A stretch of 64,000 nt of DNA from the NCBI GenBank assembly GCA_051859045.1, contig JBHYGK010000007.1, forward strand, positions 12,015-76,014, read 5' to 3'. The notes below the pieces were generated by a model, which did not search any database, was not told the origin of the DNA, and saw nothing but the letters and a program-made list of their open reading frames with translations. A program made the position numbers and the translations under genes. Below, in pieces: positions 52,675 through 63,060 of this stretch (within the stretch, counting starts at the first letter, position 1; every line of letters begins with the position of its first letter). Origin of the DNA: JBHYGK01 sp051859045. Its GTDB lineage: Bacteria; Pseudomonadota; Gammaproteobacteria; Xanthomonadales; Xanthomonadaceae.

Positions 52675-52893
52675 ATGTCGGACACCCTCAAGACCCTCGT
52701 CATCGTCGGTTTCCTGATCATCATCGTCTGGAACCTGGGCGCCGGCATGTACTACATGATGGTGGACAAGGGCGGCAGCGACCGCACCGTGAAGGCGCTG
52801 ACCAAGCGCATCGCGCTGTCGGTCGGCCTGATCGCGCTGGTGATCATCGGCATCCTCACCGGGGTGGTCGAACCCCACGGCGTCGGCGGCTGA
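52675..52893 (+). CDS. Twin transmembrane protein, DUF2909 family
   Basis: 72 residues with two hydrophobic helices, LVIVGFLIIIVWNLGAGMYYMMV (about 8-30) and RIALSVGLIALVIIGILTG (about 45-63), joined by a basic loop KGGSDRTVKALTK. The pattern is that of DUF2909, found inside cytochrome oxidase loci of xanthomonads and pseudomonads. The function is unknown. It is the only plus-strand gene in the 49-57.8 kb oxidase block, divergent from surf1 and convergent with ctaE. GGAG lies about eight bases before the ATG. Confidence 0.87.
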   Translation: MSDTLKTLVIVGFLIIIVWNLGAGMYYMMVDKGGSDRTVKALTKRIALSVGLIALVIIGILTGVVEPHGVGG

Positions 52894-52901
52894 CGCGCCG
52901 C

Positions 52902-52957
52902 GGGGCCGGCGCCGCCGGCCCCACAGACGACGGGGGCCGGCGTCTCCGCCGGCCCCC
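52902..52957. terminator. Two GC hairpins between the twin-transmembrane gene and ctaE
   Basis: First hairpin GGGGCCGGC-GCC-GCCGGCCCC (52902-52922), nine-base stem. Second GGGGGCCGGCG-TCTC-CGCCGGCCCCC (52932-52957), 11-base stem. They fill the gap between two convergent genes and could end transcription from both sides. No U tracts. Confidence 0.6.
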
Positions 52958-52983
52958 GCGCGCCGTCCAGGCGTGCTACGCGC

Positions 52984-53859
52984 TCAGAGCACGTAGACGA
53001 ACAGGAACAGGCCCAGCCAGACGACGTCGACGAAGTGCCAGTACCAGGCCGTCGCCTCGAAGCCGAAGTGGTTGTCGCGGGTGAAGTGGCCCTTGGCGCA
53101 GCGGAACCACATCACGGTCAGCATGATGGTACCCAGCAGCACGTGCATGCCGTGGAAACCCGTCAGCATGAAGAAGGTGCTGCCGTAGATGCCCGAGCTG
53201 AGCTTGAGGTTGTAGTGCTCGTAGGCCTCGTAGTACTCGTAGCCCTGCAGGAACAGGAACACCGCGCCCAGCGCGATGGTGGCGCCGAGCCAGAACAGCA
53301 GGCGGCCGCGCTCGGCGGCGCGCAGCGCGTGGTGCGCCAGCGTGATCGTGACGCCCGAGGTCAGCAGCAGCATGGTGTTGATCAGCGGCAGGCCCCAGGC
53401 CGGGATCACGTTGAAGGTGCCGCCGATGGCGCTCGGGCCATTGGTCGGCCACGCGGCCTCGAAGCCCGGGTGCAGCAGGGTGTGGGTGGCCAGGCCGTCG
53501 CCGGCGCCGCCCAGCCACGGCACCACGAGCACGCGGGCGTAGAACAGGGCGCCGAAGAAGGCGGCGAAGAACATCACCTCGGAGAAGATGAACCACATCA
53601 TCCCCATCCGGAACGAGACGTCGACCTGCTTGTTGTAGTTGCCGGCCACCGACTCGCGGATGACGTCGCCGAACCAGCCGAACAGCATCAGCACCATGAT
53701 CGCCAGGCCGAAGAAGAACACCGGCTTGCCCCAGCTGACCTCGTTGAGCCAGTTGGCGACGCCGATCATCGTGATGAACAGGCCGATCGAGCCGACGATG
53801 GGCCAGATGCTGCCGTGCGGGACGAAGTAGACGTTGGCGTCTTTGGATGCTGCGGCCAT
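52984..53859 (-). CDS. ctaE: Cytochrome c oxidase subunit III
   Basis: 291 residues with seven membrane segments. Core subunit that stabilises the aa3 oxidase and its proton uptake. Motifs: FVPHGSIWPIVGSIGLF at the start, FRMGMMWFIFSEVMFFAAFFGALFYAR with the conserved Glu, LTLAHHALR-like VTITLAHHALRAAERGR, FMLTGFHGMHVLLGTIML and ATAWYWHFVDVVWLGLFLFVYVL at the end. It is the last subunit gene of the ctaC-ctaD-small-ctaG-ctaE operon, 35 bases after ctaG. Confidence 0.96.
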   Translation of the reverse strand: MAAASKDANVYFVPHGSIWPIVGSIGLFITMIGVANWLNEVSWGKPVFFFGLAIMVLMLFGWFGDVIRESVAGNYNKQVDVSFRMGMMWFIFSEVMFFAAFFGALFYARVLVVPWLGGAGDGLATHTLLHPGFEAAWPTNGPSAIGGTFNVIPAWGLPLINTMLLLTSGVTITLAHHALRAAERGRLLFWLGATIALGAVFLFLQGYEYYEAYEHYNLKLSSGIYGSTFFMLTGFHGMHVLLGTIMLTVMWFRCAKGHFTRDNHFGFEATAWYWHFVDVVWLGLFLFVYVL

Positions 53860-53894
53860 GGCGGGATTCCCGGGTTCTCGAATGATGTCGCGTG

Positions 53895-54482
53895 TCAGGG
53901 TGCGGCGTGGAACGCGCCGGCGCTGGCGCCAGCCAGCTGCTGCGCGGTGGCCGACTCGTTGTTGTAGAAGGTATACGACAGCGTGATCGTGTTCACGCCC
54001 TCCGGCAGGGCCGGATCGACGATGAAGCGCACCGGCATGTCCTTCGTCTCGCCGGGCAGCAGCAGCTGCTCGGTGAAGCAGAAGCACTCGGTCTTGGAGA
54101 AGAACGTCGACGCCGAGGACGGCGCCACCGAGGGCACGGCCTGGCCGACCACGGGCGCCATCGAGGTGTTGGTGGCGCTGTAGTGCGCCTCGTACAGCTC
54201 GCCCGGGCGCACCCGCATGCGCATCGCGCCGGGGGTGAAGGTCCAGGGCAGCTTGGAGTTCACGGTGCCGTCGAACTCGACGGTGACCCAGCGGTCCTCG
54301 TCGACCTGCATGCTGGCCACCCGCGACTCGCCGGCCGGGCCTTCCTCGAGCTTGATGCCGAACACCTTCTCGCACGCGATGCGGTACAGCGGCACCAGCG
54401 AGAAGGTGAAGACGAACGAGAGCCCCGCCACCCAGAGGATGCGGGGCAGGGTGCGGTCGCGGGTGGGGGCGGGCTGGCTCAT
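53895..54482 (-). CDS. ctaG: Cytochrome c oxidase copper-chaperone assembly protein
   Basis: 195 residues. CtaG/Cox11 family, anchored by one N-terminal segment (about 15-32, ILWVAGLSFVFTFSLVPLY), with a periplasmic beta-domain that delivers copper to the CuB site of subunit I. Signatures: PLYRIACEKVFG, PWTFTPGAMRMRVRPGELYEAHYSATN and the copper-binding FSKTECFCFTEQLLLPGETKDMPV with CFC, plus VDPALPEGVNTITLSYTFY. ATG 54482 overlaps the stop of the small upstream gene (ATGA). Confidence 0.95.
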   Translation of the reverse strand: MSQPAPTRDRTLPRILWVAGLSFVFTFSLVPLYRIACEKVFGIKLEEGPAGESRVASMQVDEDRWVTVEFDGTVNSKLPWTFTPGAMRMRVRPGELYEAHYSATNTSMAPVVGQAVPSVAPSSASTFFSKTECFCFTEQLLLPGETKDMPVRFIVDPALPEGVNTITLSYTFYNNESATAQQLAGASAGAFHAAP

Positions 54483-54613
54483 CGGCTGGACAGCGACATC
54501 ACGATGAAGCCGACGAAGACCGCCAGCGCGAGGCCGCCGAACAGCCACGCGGTGCGGCGCACCTGGGCGCGGCGCTCGGCGGGGTCGAAGGACGGCAGCG
54601 GCGGGGTGGTCAT
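54479..54613 (-). CDS. Small cytochrome oxidase assembly protein, single-span
   Basis: 44 residues. A short N-terminal arm, TTPPLPSFDPAERRAQVRRTAW, precedes one membrane helix, LFGGLALAVFVGFIVMSLS. Proteins of this size and pattern lie between ctaD and ctaG in many proteobacterial oxidase operons and are counted as assembly factors; their action is unknown. ATG 54613 is chosen over an earlier in-frame ATG at 54664 because the extra 17 residues are low-complexity. It overlaps ctaG by four bases. Confidence 0.75.
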   Translation of the reverse strand: MTTPPLPSFDPAERRAQVRRTAWLFGGLALAVFVGFIVMSLSSR

Positions 54614-54682
54614 CGCGGGCCTCGGTGGAAGGGCGTCAGGTCGGGCGGTCGGCGCCCCGCGCAAGCGGGGCGCCGCCAGGCG

Positions 54683-56311
<1,629 letters not shown>

Positions 56312-56337
56312 GGTGGGATCCTCTGCCTTGTTCCGTA

Positions 56338-57207
56338 TCAGCCTTCGCCGGCCGCGGGAGCGGCGACGGCGGCGGTGCGGGAGACTTCATCGACGTTGCC
56401 GGCGCGCTGCGCGACCAGCCAGGCGTCGTACTCGGCGCGCGGGAGGGCGCGGACGACGATCGGCATGAAGCCGTGGTCCTTGCCGCACAGCTCGGCGCAC
56501 TGGCCGCGGTAGACGCCGGGCTCGTGGATCTCGGTCCACGCGTCGTTGGCGATGCCGGGGATCGCGTCCTGCTTCCAGCCCAGGGCCGGCACCCACCACG
56601 CGTGGATCACGTCGTCGGCGGTGATCAGGAAGCGGATCTTGGTGTCGGTGGGCAGCACCAGCTCGTTGTCGACGTTGAGCAGGTAGGTCTCGGCGTCGCC
56701 CACGGTGGGGACCTCGCCGGACTGGCGGATGCGCTCGGACTCGCCGTCGAGGCGGCTGGTGAACGAGACGTTCTCGCCCATGTACTCGTAGCGCCACATC
56801 CACTGGTAGCCGGTGATCTTGACGGTCATCTCGGCGTCGCGGGTGTCGTAGAGGTTGATCAGGCCCTTGGTGGCCGGGACCGCCATCACGATCAGGATCA
56901 GCACCGGGATCACCGTCCAGATGACCTCGGCGGTGGTGTTGTGGCTCCAGGTCGCCGCGACGGCGCCCTTGGACTTGCGGAAGCGGAACATCGCCACCGC
57001 CATCGCGCCGAACACCAGCACGCCGATCACCACGCAGACCAGGAACACCATCATGTGGGCGTCGTAGGCGATCTGGGACGAGGTGGTCACGCCTTGGGTC
57101 ATGTTGAGCTGCCAGCGCTCCGGCGTGGTGCCGGCAGCCAGGGCATTGGAGCTGCCCAGCATGCCCAGGAGGGCCAGCCCGAGGGCCGAGAAGCGACCTG
57201 CATTCAT
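56338..57207 (-). CDS. ctaC: Cytochrome c oxidase subunit II
   Basis: 289 residues with a signal peptide (about 1-25) and two membrane segments (about 50-75 and 95-115). The periplasmic domain holds the CuA centre that takes electrons from cytochrome c: HAWWVPALGWKQDAIPGI (first His) and GQCAELCGKDHGFMPIVV (two Cys, Glu carbonyl, His and Met). The aromatic electron entry GYQWMWRYEYMG is also present. No fused cytochrome c domain follows; the chain ends after a short Ala-rich tail, so it relies on separate cytochromes such as c4. First gene of the oxidase operon. Confidence 0.97.
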   Translation of the reverse strand: MNAGRFSALGLALLGMLGSSNALAAGTTPERWQLNMTQGVTTSSQIAYDAHMMVFLVCVVIGVLVFGAMAVAMFRFRKSKGAVAATWSHNTTAEVIWTVIPVLILIVMAVPATKGLINLYDTRDAEMTVKITGYQWMWRYEYMGENVSFTSRLDGESERIRQSGEVPTVGDAETYLLNVDNELVLPTDTKIRFLITADDVIHAWWVPALGWKQDAIPGIANDAWTEIHEPGVYRGQCAELCGKDHGFMPIVVRALPRAEYDAWLVAQRAGNVDEVSRTAAVAAPAAGEG

Positions 57208-57272
57208 GGTGTGAACCCCGAATTCTGCGTGTGTTTGGTGTGGAGCGTGGGAATGGATCGCCGATGCCTGTG

Positions 57273-57779
57273 CTACGTGCCGCCCGGGGCGGCCCCGGCG
57301 GGGCGGGAGGCCGCCGCCAGCAATTGGTCCAGCCTGCGCGCCAGGTCGCGGCGCTCGCCGTCGCCGAGGAAGGTACCGACCTCGACTTCACGGCCTTGCG
57401 AAGCCAGCACGACCCGCGTGGCGCCCTCCCTGCCCGCCACCCGCAGCCGCACCCAGTAGGGATGCGCCTGGAACAGCGGGGCGGGGAACGGCGACCGCCG
57501 GACCGAGACCCCGTGCGCGCCGACGGCGATCTCCTCGACCCGCTCGCCCGCCCGCCAGACCAGCCGGAAGGCGACCGCGACGAGCACGATGTCGAGGAGC
57601 GCGAACGCCGGCGCGAAGGCATTGCCCTGCGACCAGGCGAACAGCGCGGTGATCGACGCCGAGGCGCCGAGCAGGCCCACCACGATGACCAGCTGCAGCC
57701 CGGTCAGCGAACGGTTCGGGCGGAGGACGAGGACGTCCTCCGGACCCGTCGCCGCTTGCTGGGGACGCGTCTGGATCAT
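57273..57779 (-). CDS. DUF2244 domain-containing membrane protein
   Basis: 168 residues. A pair of membrane helices (about 33-75, LQLVIVVGLLGASASITALFAW and FAPAFALLDIVLVAVAFRLVW) follows the family opening VLVLRPNRSLTG. The C-terminal half, RVEEIAVGAHGVSVRRSPFPAPLFQAHPYWVRLRV and VVLASQGREVEVGTFLGDGERRDLARRLDQLL, matches DUF2244, commonly encoded next to cytochrome oxidase genes. The function is unknown. AGGA lies 10 bases before ATG 57779. It precedes ctaC on the same strand with a 65-base gap and may be the promoter-proximal gene of the locus. Confidence 0.87.
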   Translation of the reverse strand: MIQTRPQQAATGPEDVLVLRPNRSLTGLQLVIVVGLLGASASITALFAWSQGNAFAPAFALLDIVLVAVAFRLVWRAGERVEEIAVGAHGVSVRRSPFPAPLFQAHPYWVRLRVAGREGATRVVLASQGREVEVGTFLGDGERRDLARRLDQLLAAASRPAGAAPGGT

Positions 57780-57956
57780 GTGCGGCAATCCTGCTCTAGG
57801 CGGAACAGCCCGTGGATGGTACCCGCCGGGGCCATACAGCGGCAAGCAAAGGCCGGCCGCCGCCGTTCGGACACGTGAAGCCTCCATGCGCCCGCGGATG
57901 GCTCTGCGACGGGCCGCGCGGCCGCGGGCGGGGTACTGCCGGACGACGCCGAGGCG

Positions 57957-57962
57957 TAGACT
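57957..57962 (+). promoter_or_regulatory. Candidate -10 element for putA
   Basis: TAGACT, 57 bases before the GTG at 58019. The -35 is not convincing. Confidence 0.35.
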
Positions 57963-58018
57963 CCCGGCCTCCCGCTCCACCCCGCCCCACCCCCGAGTCC
58001 CAGCCCCGAGAGGCCCGC

Positions 58019-61000
58019 GTGCCCCCGATCCCGCCGTCCGCCGAGGCGCCCAGCGCCCCGCCCCCGTCCCCCGCCGCCGCGGGCATCGTGTCCCCCGAGC
58101 TGCCGACGCCGCCGACCGGGCCGCGCGCCGCGATCACCGCCGCCTGGCTGCGCGACGAGGACGCCCACCTGGCCGAGCTGCTGCCGCTGGCCACCCCGGA
58201 CGCCGACGCCCGCGCCGCCATCCAGGCCACCGCCGAGGACCTCGTGACGCGCGTGCGCATCCGCGCCGAGGACCAGGGCGTCATCGAGGCCTTCATGCGC
58301 GAGTACGACCTCAGCTCCGAGGAGGGCGTGCTGCTGATGTGCGTCGCCGAGGCGCTGCTGCGCATCCCCGACCAGGCCACCGCCGACAAGCTCATCCGCG
58401 ACAAGCTCGGCGACGCCGACTGGGACCGCCACGTGGGCGCGTCGGACTCGGTGCTGGTCAACGCCTCCACCTGGGGCCTGATGCTGACCGGCAAGATGGT
58501 CGGGCTGGCCGAGGAGACCCGCTCCAACGCGATCGGCGCCTTCCGCCGCCTGATCGGCCGCGCCGGCGAGCCCGTCATCCGCCTGGCCGTGCGCCAGGCG
58601 ATGAAGATCATGGGCCACCAGTTCGTCATGGGCCGCACGATCGGCGAGGCGCTCGAGCGCAGCCGCAAGGGCGGCAACGCGGCCTACCGCTACAGCTTCG
58701 ACATGCTCGGCGAGGGCGCGCTGACCAAGGCCGACGCCGCGCGCTACCTGCAGGCCTACCGCGACGCGATCGGCGCGATCGGTGCCTTCGCCCGCGACCG
58801 CGGCCTGCTCGGCGACGTGTTCGCCGCGCCCAGCATCTCGGTCAAGCTCTCCGCGCTGCACCCGCGCTACGAGCACGCCAAGCGCGCCCGCGTGATGGCC
58901 GAGCTGGCGCCCGCGGTGCTCGAGCTGGCCCGGCTGGCCAAGGCCCAGGGGATCGGCTTCACCATCGACGCCGAGGAGTCCGACCGCCTCGAGCTCAGCC
59001 TCGACGTGATCGCGCACGCCTACGCCGACCCGTCGCTGGCCGGCTGGGAGGGCTACGGCCTCGCGGTGCAGGCCTACCAGAAGCGCGCGCCCTACGTGAT
59101 CGACTTCATCGTCGAGCTGGCCCGCCGCACCGGCCGCCGGATCCCGGTGCGCCTGGTCAAGGGCGCGTACTGGGACGCCGAGGTCAAGCGCGCCCAGGTC
59201 GAGGGCCTGGCCAGCTTCCCGGTGTTCACGCGCAAGCCGAACACCGACGTCAGCTACCTGGCCTGCGCGCGCCGCATGCTCGAGGCCAGCGACGCGCTGT
59301 ACCCGATGTTCGCCACCCACAACGCGCACACGATCGCGGCCATCCACCACGCCGCGGGCCGCGTGCTGCCGCCGCGCGCGGCCGGCGCCGCGGGCCATCC
59401 CTTCGAGTTCCAGCGCCTGCACGGCATGGGCCAGGACCTCTACGACGAGGTCGTGCCCGCCGCGCGCCTGGGCGTGCCCTGCCGCGTGTACGCGCCGGTC
59501 GGCAGCCACGAGGACCTGCTGCCCTACCTCGTGCGCCGCCTGCTCGAGAACGGCGCCAACACCAGCTTCGTCAACCGCATCACCGACGACACGGTCAGCC
59601 CGGCCGAGCTCGTCACCGACCCCACCCTCGTCGTGGCCGCCTTCGCCTCGAAGGCCCACCCGAAGATCCCGCAGCCCGCCGACCTCTACGGCGCCGACAG
59701 GAAGAACTCCATGGGCGTGAACCTCGCCAACGACCTCGACCTGGCCGCCCTGGCCGAGCGCATGAACGCCCACGCCGGCCCCTGGACCGCGGGCCCGCTG
59801 GTCCCGGGCGCCGCGCGCGCCGACGGCGCCGGCATCGAGGTGCGCGACCCGGCCGACCGCCGCCGCGTGGTGGGCCGCTGGCACGCCGCCGACGCCGCCA
59901 CCGTCGAGCGCGCGCTGGCGAACGCCCACGCCGCCCAGGACGACTGGGCGCGCCTGCCCGCCGCCTCGCGCGCCAAGCTGCTCGAGCACGCCGCCGACCT
60001 GCTCGAGCAGCGCATGCCCGAGTTCATGGCCCTGTGCACCCGCGAGGCCGGCAAGACGATCCCCGACGGCGTCGCGGAAGTCCGCGAGGCGGTCGACTTC
60101 TGCCGCTACTACGCCGTGCAGGCGCGCCGCCTGCTCGCGCACCCCGAGGCCCTGCCCGGCCCGACCGGCGAGTCCAACGCGCTGCACCTCGCGGGCCGCG
60201 GCCCGTTCGTGTGCATCAGCCCGTGGAACTTCCCGCTGGCGATCTTCATGGGCCAGGTCGTGGCCGCGCTGGTGGCCGGCAACACCGTCATCGCCAAGCC
60301 CGCCGAGCAGACCAACCTGGTCGCGCATGCCGCCACGAAGCTGCTGCACGAGGCCGGCGTGCCCGAGGCCGTGCTGCAGCTGCTGCCGGGCGATGGCGCC
60401 ACGGTCGGCGCGGCGCTCACCCGCGACCCGCGCGTCGCCGGCGTGGCCTTCACCGGCTCCACCGAGACCGCGCGCCTGATCAACCGCACGATGGCCGCGC
60501 GCGACGCCGCGATCGGCGTGCTGATCGCCGAGACCGGCGGCCAGAACGCGATGATCGCCGACTCCTCGGCCCTGCCCGAGCAGCTGGTCAAGGACGCGAT
60601 GAGCTCGGCCTTCGGCTCGGCCGGCCAGCGCTGCTCGGCCGCGCGCGTGCTGTTCGTGCAGGCCGACATCGCCGACAAGGTGGTGCACATGCTCGCCGGC
60701 GCGATGGACGAGCTGGTGGTCGGCGAGCCGCGCCTGCTCTCCACCGACATCGGCCCGGTGATCGACGACGACGCGCGCGGCATCCTGCTGGCGCACGCCG
60801 AGCGGATGGACCGCGAGGCCCGGCTGATCAAGGCCGCCGCGCTGCCCGAGGGCAGCGAGCACGGCACCTTCTTCGCGCCGCGCGCCTACGAGCTGCGCTC
60901 GCTCGACCAGCTGCAGCGCGAGGTGTTCGGCCCGGTGCTGCACGTGATCCGCTTCCACGGCGCCGACCTCGACAAGGTCATCGACCAGGTCAACGCCACC

Positions 61001-61270
61001 GGCTACGGCCTGACGCTGGGCATCCACTCGCGCATCGACGAGACCATCCAGCGCATCAGCACGCGGGTGAAGGCGGGCAACTGCTACGTCAACCGCAACA
61101 TGATCGGCGCGGTCGTGGGCGTGCAGCCCTTCGGCGGCGAGGGCCTGTCGGGCACCGGCCCGAAGGCCGGCGGCCCGCACTACCTGCTGCGCTTCGTCAC
61201 CGAGCGCACGCTGACCATCAACACCACCGCGGCCGGCGGCAACGCCAGCCTGCTGACCCTCGGCGACTGA
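58019..61270 (+). CDS. putA: Bifunctional proline dehydrogenase / delta-1-pyrroline-5-carboxylate dehydrogenase
   Basis: 1083 residues. Oxidises proline to glutamate in two steps, with FAD and then NAD. The proline dehydrogenase barrel spans about 100-480: SISVKLSALHPRYE, FTIDAEESDRLELS, PVRLVKGAYWDAEVKRAQ and FATHNAHT. The aldehyde dehydrogenase domain spans about 600-1060: ISPWNFPLAIFMGQV, AFTGSTETARLIN, ETGGQNAMI, and the catalytic Cys in GSAGQRCSAARVLF. No N-terminal ribbon-helix-helix DNA-binding domain is visible, and the length is that of short PutA proteins, so it should not repress its own gene. GTG 58019 has GAGAGG about eight bases ahead; the frame is open further upstream but low-complexity there. 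Confidence 0.95.
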   Translation: MPPIPPSAEAPSAPPPSPAAAGIVSPELPTPPTGPRAAITAAWLRDEDAHLAELLPLATPDADARAAIQATAEDLVTRVRIRAEDQGVIEAFMREYDLSSEEGVLLMCVAEALLRIPDQATADKLIRDKLGDADWDRHVGASDSVLVNASTWGLMLTGKMVGLAEETRSNAIGAFRRLIGRAGEPVIRLAVRQAMKIMGHQFVMGRTIGEALERSRKGGNAAYRYSFDMLGEGALTKADAARYLQAYRDAIGAIGAFARDRGLLGDVFAAPSISVKLSALHPRYEHAKRARVMAELAPAVLELARLAKAQGIGFTIDAEESDRLELSLDVIAHAYADPSLAGWEGYGLAVQAYQKRAPYVIDFIVELARRTGRRIPVRLVKGAYWDAEVKRAQVEGLASFPVFTRKPNTDVSYLACARRMLEASDALYPMFATHNAHTIAAIHHAAGRVLPPRAAGAAGHPFEFQRLHGMGQDLYDEVVPAARLGVPCRVYAPVGSHEDLLPYLVRRLLENGANTSFVNRITDDTVSPAELVTDPTLVVAAFASKAHPKIPQPADLYGADRKNSMGVNLANDLDLAALAERMNAHAGPWTAGPLVPGAARADGAGIEVRDPADRRRVVGRWHAADAATVERALANAHAAQDDWARLPAASRAKLLEHAADLLEQRMPEFMALCTREAGKTIPDGVAEVREAVDFCRYYAVQARRLLAHPEALPGPTGESNALHLAGRGPFVCISPWNFPLAIFMGQVVAALVAGNTVIAKPAEQTNLVAHAATKLLHEAGVPEAVLQLLPGDGATVGAALTRDPRVAGVAFTGSTETARLINRTMAARDAAIGVLIAETGGQNAMIADSSALPEQLVKDAMSSAFGSAGQRCSAARVLFVQADIADKVVHMLAGAMDELVVGEPRLLSTDIGPVIDDDARGILLAHAERMDREARLIKAAALPEGSEHGTFFAPRAYELRSLDQLQREVFGPVLHVIRFHGADLDKVIDQVNATGYGLTLGIHSRIDETIQRISTRVKAGNCYVNRNMIGAVVGVQPFGGEGLSGTGPKAGGPHYLLRFVTERTLTINTTAAGGNASLLTLGD

Positions 61271-61280
61271 CCGCGGGCGT

Positions 61281-61298
61281 GGGCCGGGCGACCGGCCC
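61281..61298. terminator. GCGA-capped hairpin between putA and the diguanylate cyclase
   Basis: GGGCCGG-GCGA-CCGGCCC, a perfect seven-base stem between convergent genes, without a U tract. Confidence 0.45.
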
Positions 61299-61303
61299 GC
61301 CCT

Positions 61304-62944
61304 TCAGCCCGGCCGCGCCGCGCCCTCGAGCGCGGCGCGCGCCACCGGGTGCAGCACCACGCGGTCGCGGCCCTCGCGCTTGGCCTGGTACAGCGCCGCG
61401 TCCGCGGCCTCGATCAGGCTGGCCGGGGTGTCGGCCGGGGTCGGGACCAGCAGCTGCACGCCGATGCTCACCGTCAGCCGCGTCTGCTGGCCCCCGAACG
61501 CCACCGTGGCCGCGGCGATCGCGGCGCGCAGGCCCTCGAGCTGGTCGACCGCCTCGCGCGGGCTGCCGCCGGTGACCACCGCCACGAACTCCTCGCCGCC
61601 GTAGCGCACGACCAGGTCGGAGTCGCGGCGGAAGCGCGCGGCCAGCTGGTCGGCCACGGCGCGCAGCGCGGCGTCGCCGAAGGGATGCCCGAAGCGGTCG
61701 TTGACCTGCTTGAAGTGGTCGATGTCGATCACCGCCACCGCCAGCGTCAGCCGGTTGCGCGCGCACAGGTGCACCCGCGCGGCCAGCTCCAGGTCGAGGT
61801 GCATGCGGTTGTGCAGGCGCGTCAGCGGGTCGCGGCGGTTGGCCTCGCCGAGCCTGGCGTTGGCCTCGGCCAGCTTGCGGTTGACCCGGCGCAGCGACAT
61901 CGCCCAGGCCAGCAGCAGCAGGCCGAGCGCGCCCGCGATCGCCAGCCCCCGCCAGAACAGGCGGTAGTCGAAGCCCTGCTCGAAGCGCACCGCCAGCCAG
62001 CGGTTGAGGATGGCCTGGGTGTCGGCCGGCGCCAGCGACGCCACCAGCCGCTGCATCAGCTTGCCCAGCACCGGGTCGCTGCGCCGGGTCGCGATCGCCG
62101 GCGTGGTGTCGACGCCGGTCCAGCCGGCGATCTTGAGGTCGACGATCGAGCTCGCCTGCATGGCCTGGCCCAGCCCGGCCATGTTGCCGAGCATCCCGTA
62201 CAGCTCGCCGCTCTGGACCATGCCGAGGCCCTGCTCGTAGCTGTCGACCTCGACGAGCTGGATGCCGGGGTACTCCGCGCGCAGCATCGCCACGCTGGAG
62301 TAGCCGCGCAGCGCGCCCAGCGGACGGTCGAGCAGCTGGCCGATGCTGGTGACGTGCGGCGCGTCGGTGCGGGCGACGATCACGCCGGGGATGTCGAGGT
62401 AGGTGGCGGTGAAGTCCAGCCAGGCCCGGCGCTCCTCGGTCGGCGTGAGCACGGGCAGCAGGTCGCAGCCGCCCGCCTCGGCCAGGGCCAGCGTCTCCGC
62501 CCAGGTGGTGGTGGGCACCAGCTCGAGGCGCAGCCCGCCGCGGCGCGCGAGCAGGTCGAGCACGTCGGCGCCGATGCCCTCGTAGCGGCCGTCGGGGGTG
62601 ATGCGCTCGAGCGGCGGCCAGGCCGGATCGACGCAGACGCGGATCGGGCCGCGCGCGTCGAGGTAGGCCTGCTCCTCGGCGCTCCAGCGCCAGGCGGTGT
62701 CGGCGTCGTCGTCCTCGCGGGCCTCCTCGGCCTCCTCGATCTCGACCTCGTCCTCCGCGGCCTCCTGCGCCAGCGGGTCGTCGCCGTCCTCGGCCGCGTC
62801 GTCGGCGCCGCGCGCGTCCTCCGCGCGCTCCTCGGCGGGCTCCAGCAGCAGGCCGGCCGGCGCGGCGGCGGCGCCCGCGGCGGCGGCGGCCAGCGCCAGC
62901 AGCAGGCCGGGCAGGAGGACGCGCGAGGCGGGGGCGACGGGCAT
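61304..62944 (-). CDS. Diguanylate cyclase with periplasmic solute-binding sensor domain
   Basis: 546 residues. A signal peptide (about 1-30) is followed by a very acidic stretch (about 35-82, including EEAEEAREDDD). A periplasmic solute-binding domain comes next (about 90-320: RVCVDPAWPPLERITPDGRYEGIGADVLDLLARRGG, LRGYSSVAMLRAEYP), then a membrane helix near 340-360 and a cytoplasmic GGDEF domain (about 385-535). The catalytic motif is YGGEEF, with the inhibitory I-site RDSD nine residues earlier and DIDHFKQVNDRFGHPFGD upstream. Should make cyclic-di-GMP in response to a small periplasmic ligand, possibly an amino acid. ATG 62944 is used; no good Shine-Dalgarno sequence is seen, and an upstream ATG at 63025 remains possible. 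Confidence 0.9.
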   Translation of the reverse strand: MPVAPASRVLLPGLLLALAAAAAGAAAAPAGLLLEPAEERAEDARGADDAAEDGDDPLAQEAAEDEVEIEEAEEAREDDDADTAWRWSAEEQAYLDARGPIRVCVDPAWPPLERITPDGRYEGIGADVLDLLARRGGLRLELVPTTTWAETLALAEAGGCDLLPVLTPTEERRAWLDFTATYLDIPGVIVARTDAPHVTSIGQLLDRPLGALRGYSSVAMLRAEYPGIQLVEVDSYEQGLGMVQSGELYGMLGNMAGLGQAMQASSIVDLKIAGWTGVDTTPAIATRRSDPVLGKLMQRLVASLAPADTQAILNRWLAVRFEQGFDYRLFWRGLAIAGALGLLLLAWAMSLRRVNRKLAEANARLGEANRRDPLTRLHNRMHLDLELAARVHLCARNRLTLAVAVIDIDHFKQVNDRFGHPFGDAALRAVADQLAARFRRDSDLVVRYGGEEFVAVVTGGSPREAVDQLEGLRAAIAAATVAFGGQQTRLTVSIGVQLLVPTPADTPASLIEAADAALYQAKREGRDRVVLHPVARAALEGAARPG

Positions 62945-63060
62945 GGCGGGAGTGTGCAGAACGCCGGGGCGCCGCGCCAGCGCCCGGGCGGGGCCGCGGC
63001 GCGGCGCCCGCGGGGCGCGATCCATGGCAGGCTATCCGCCCATCCCCGCCGAAGCCCCGC

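Noticed and set aside
57222..57227. CAGAAT on the minus strand as the ctaC promoter
   Set aside because: No matching -35 is found, and the preceding DUF2244 gene could supply read-through transcription. Too weak to list.
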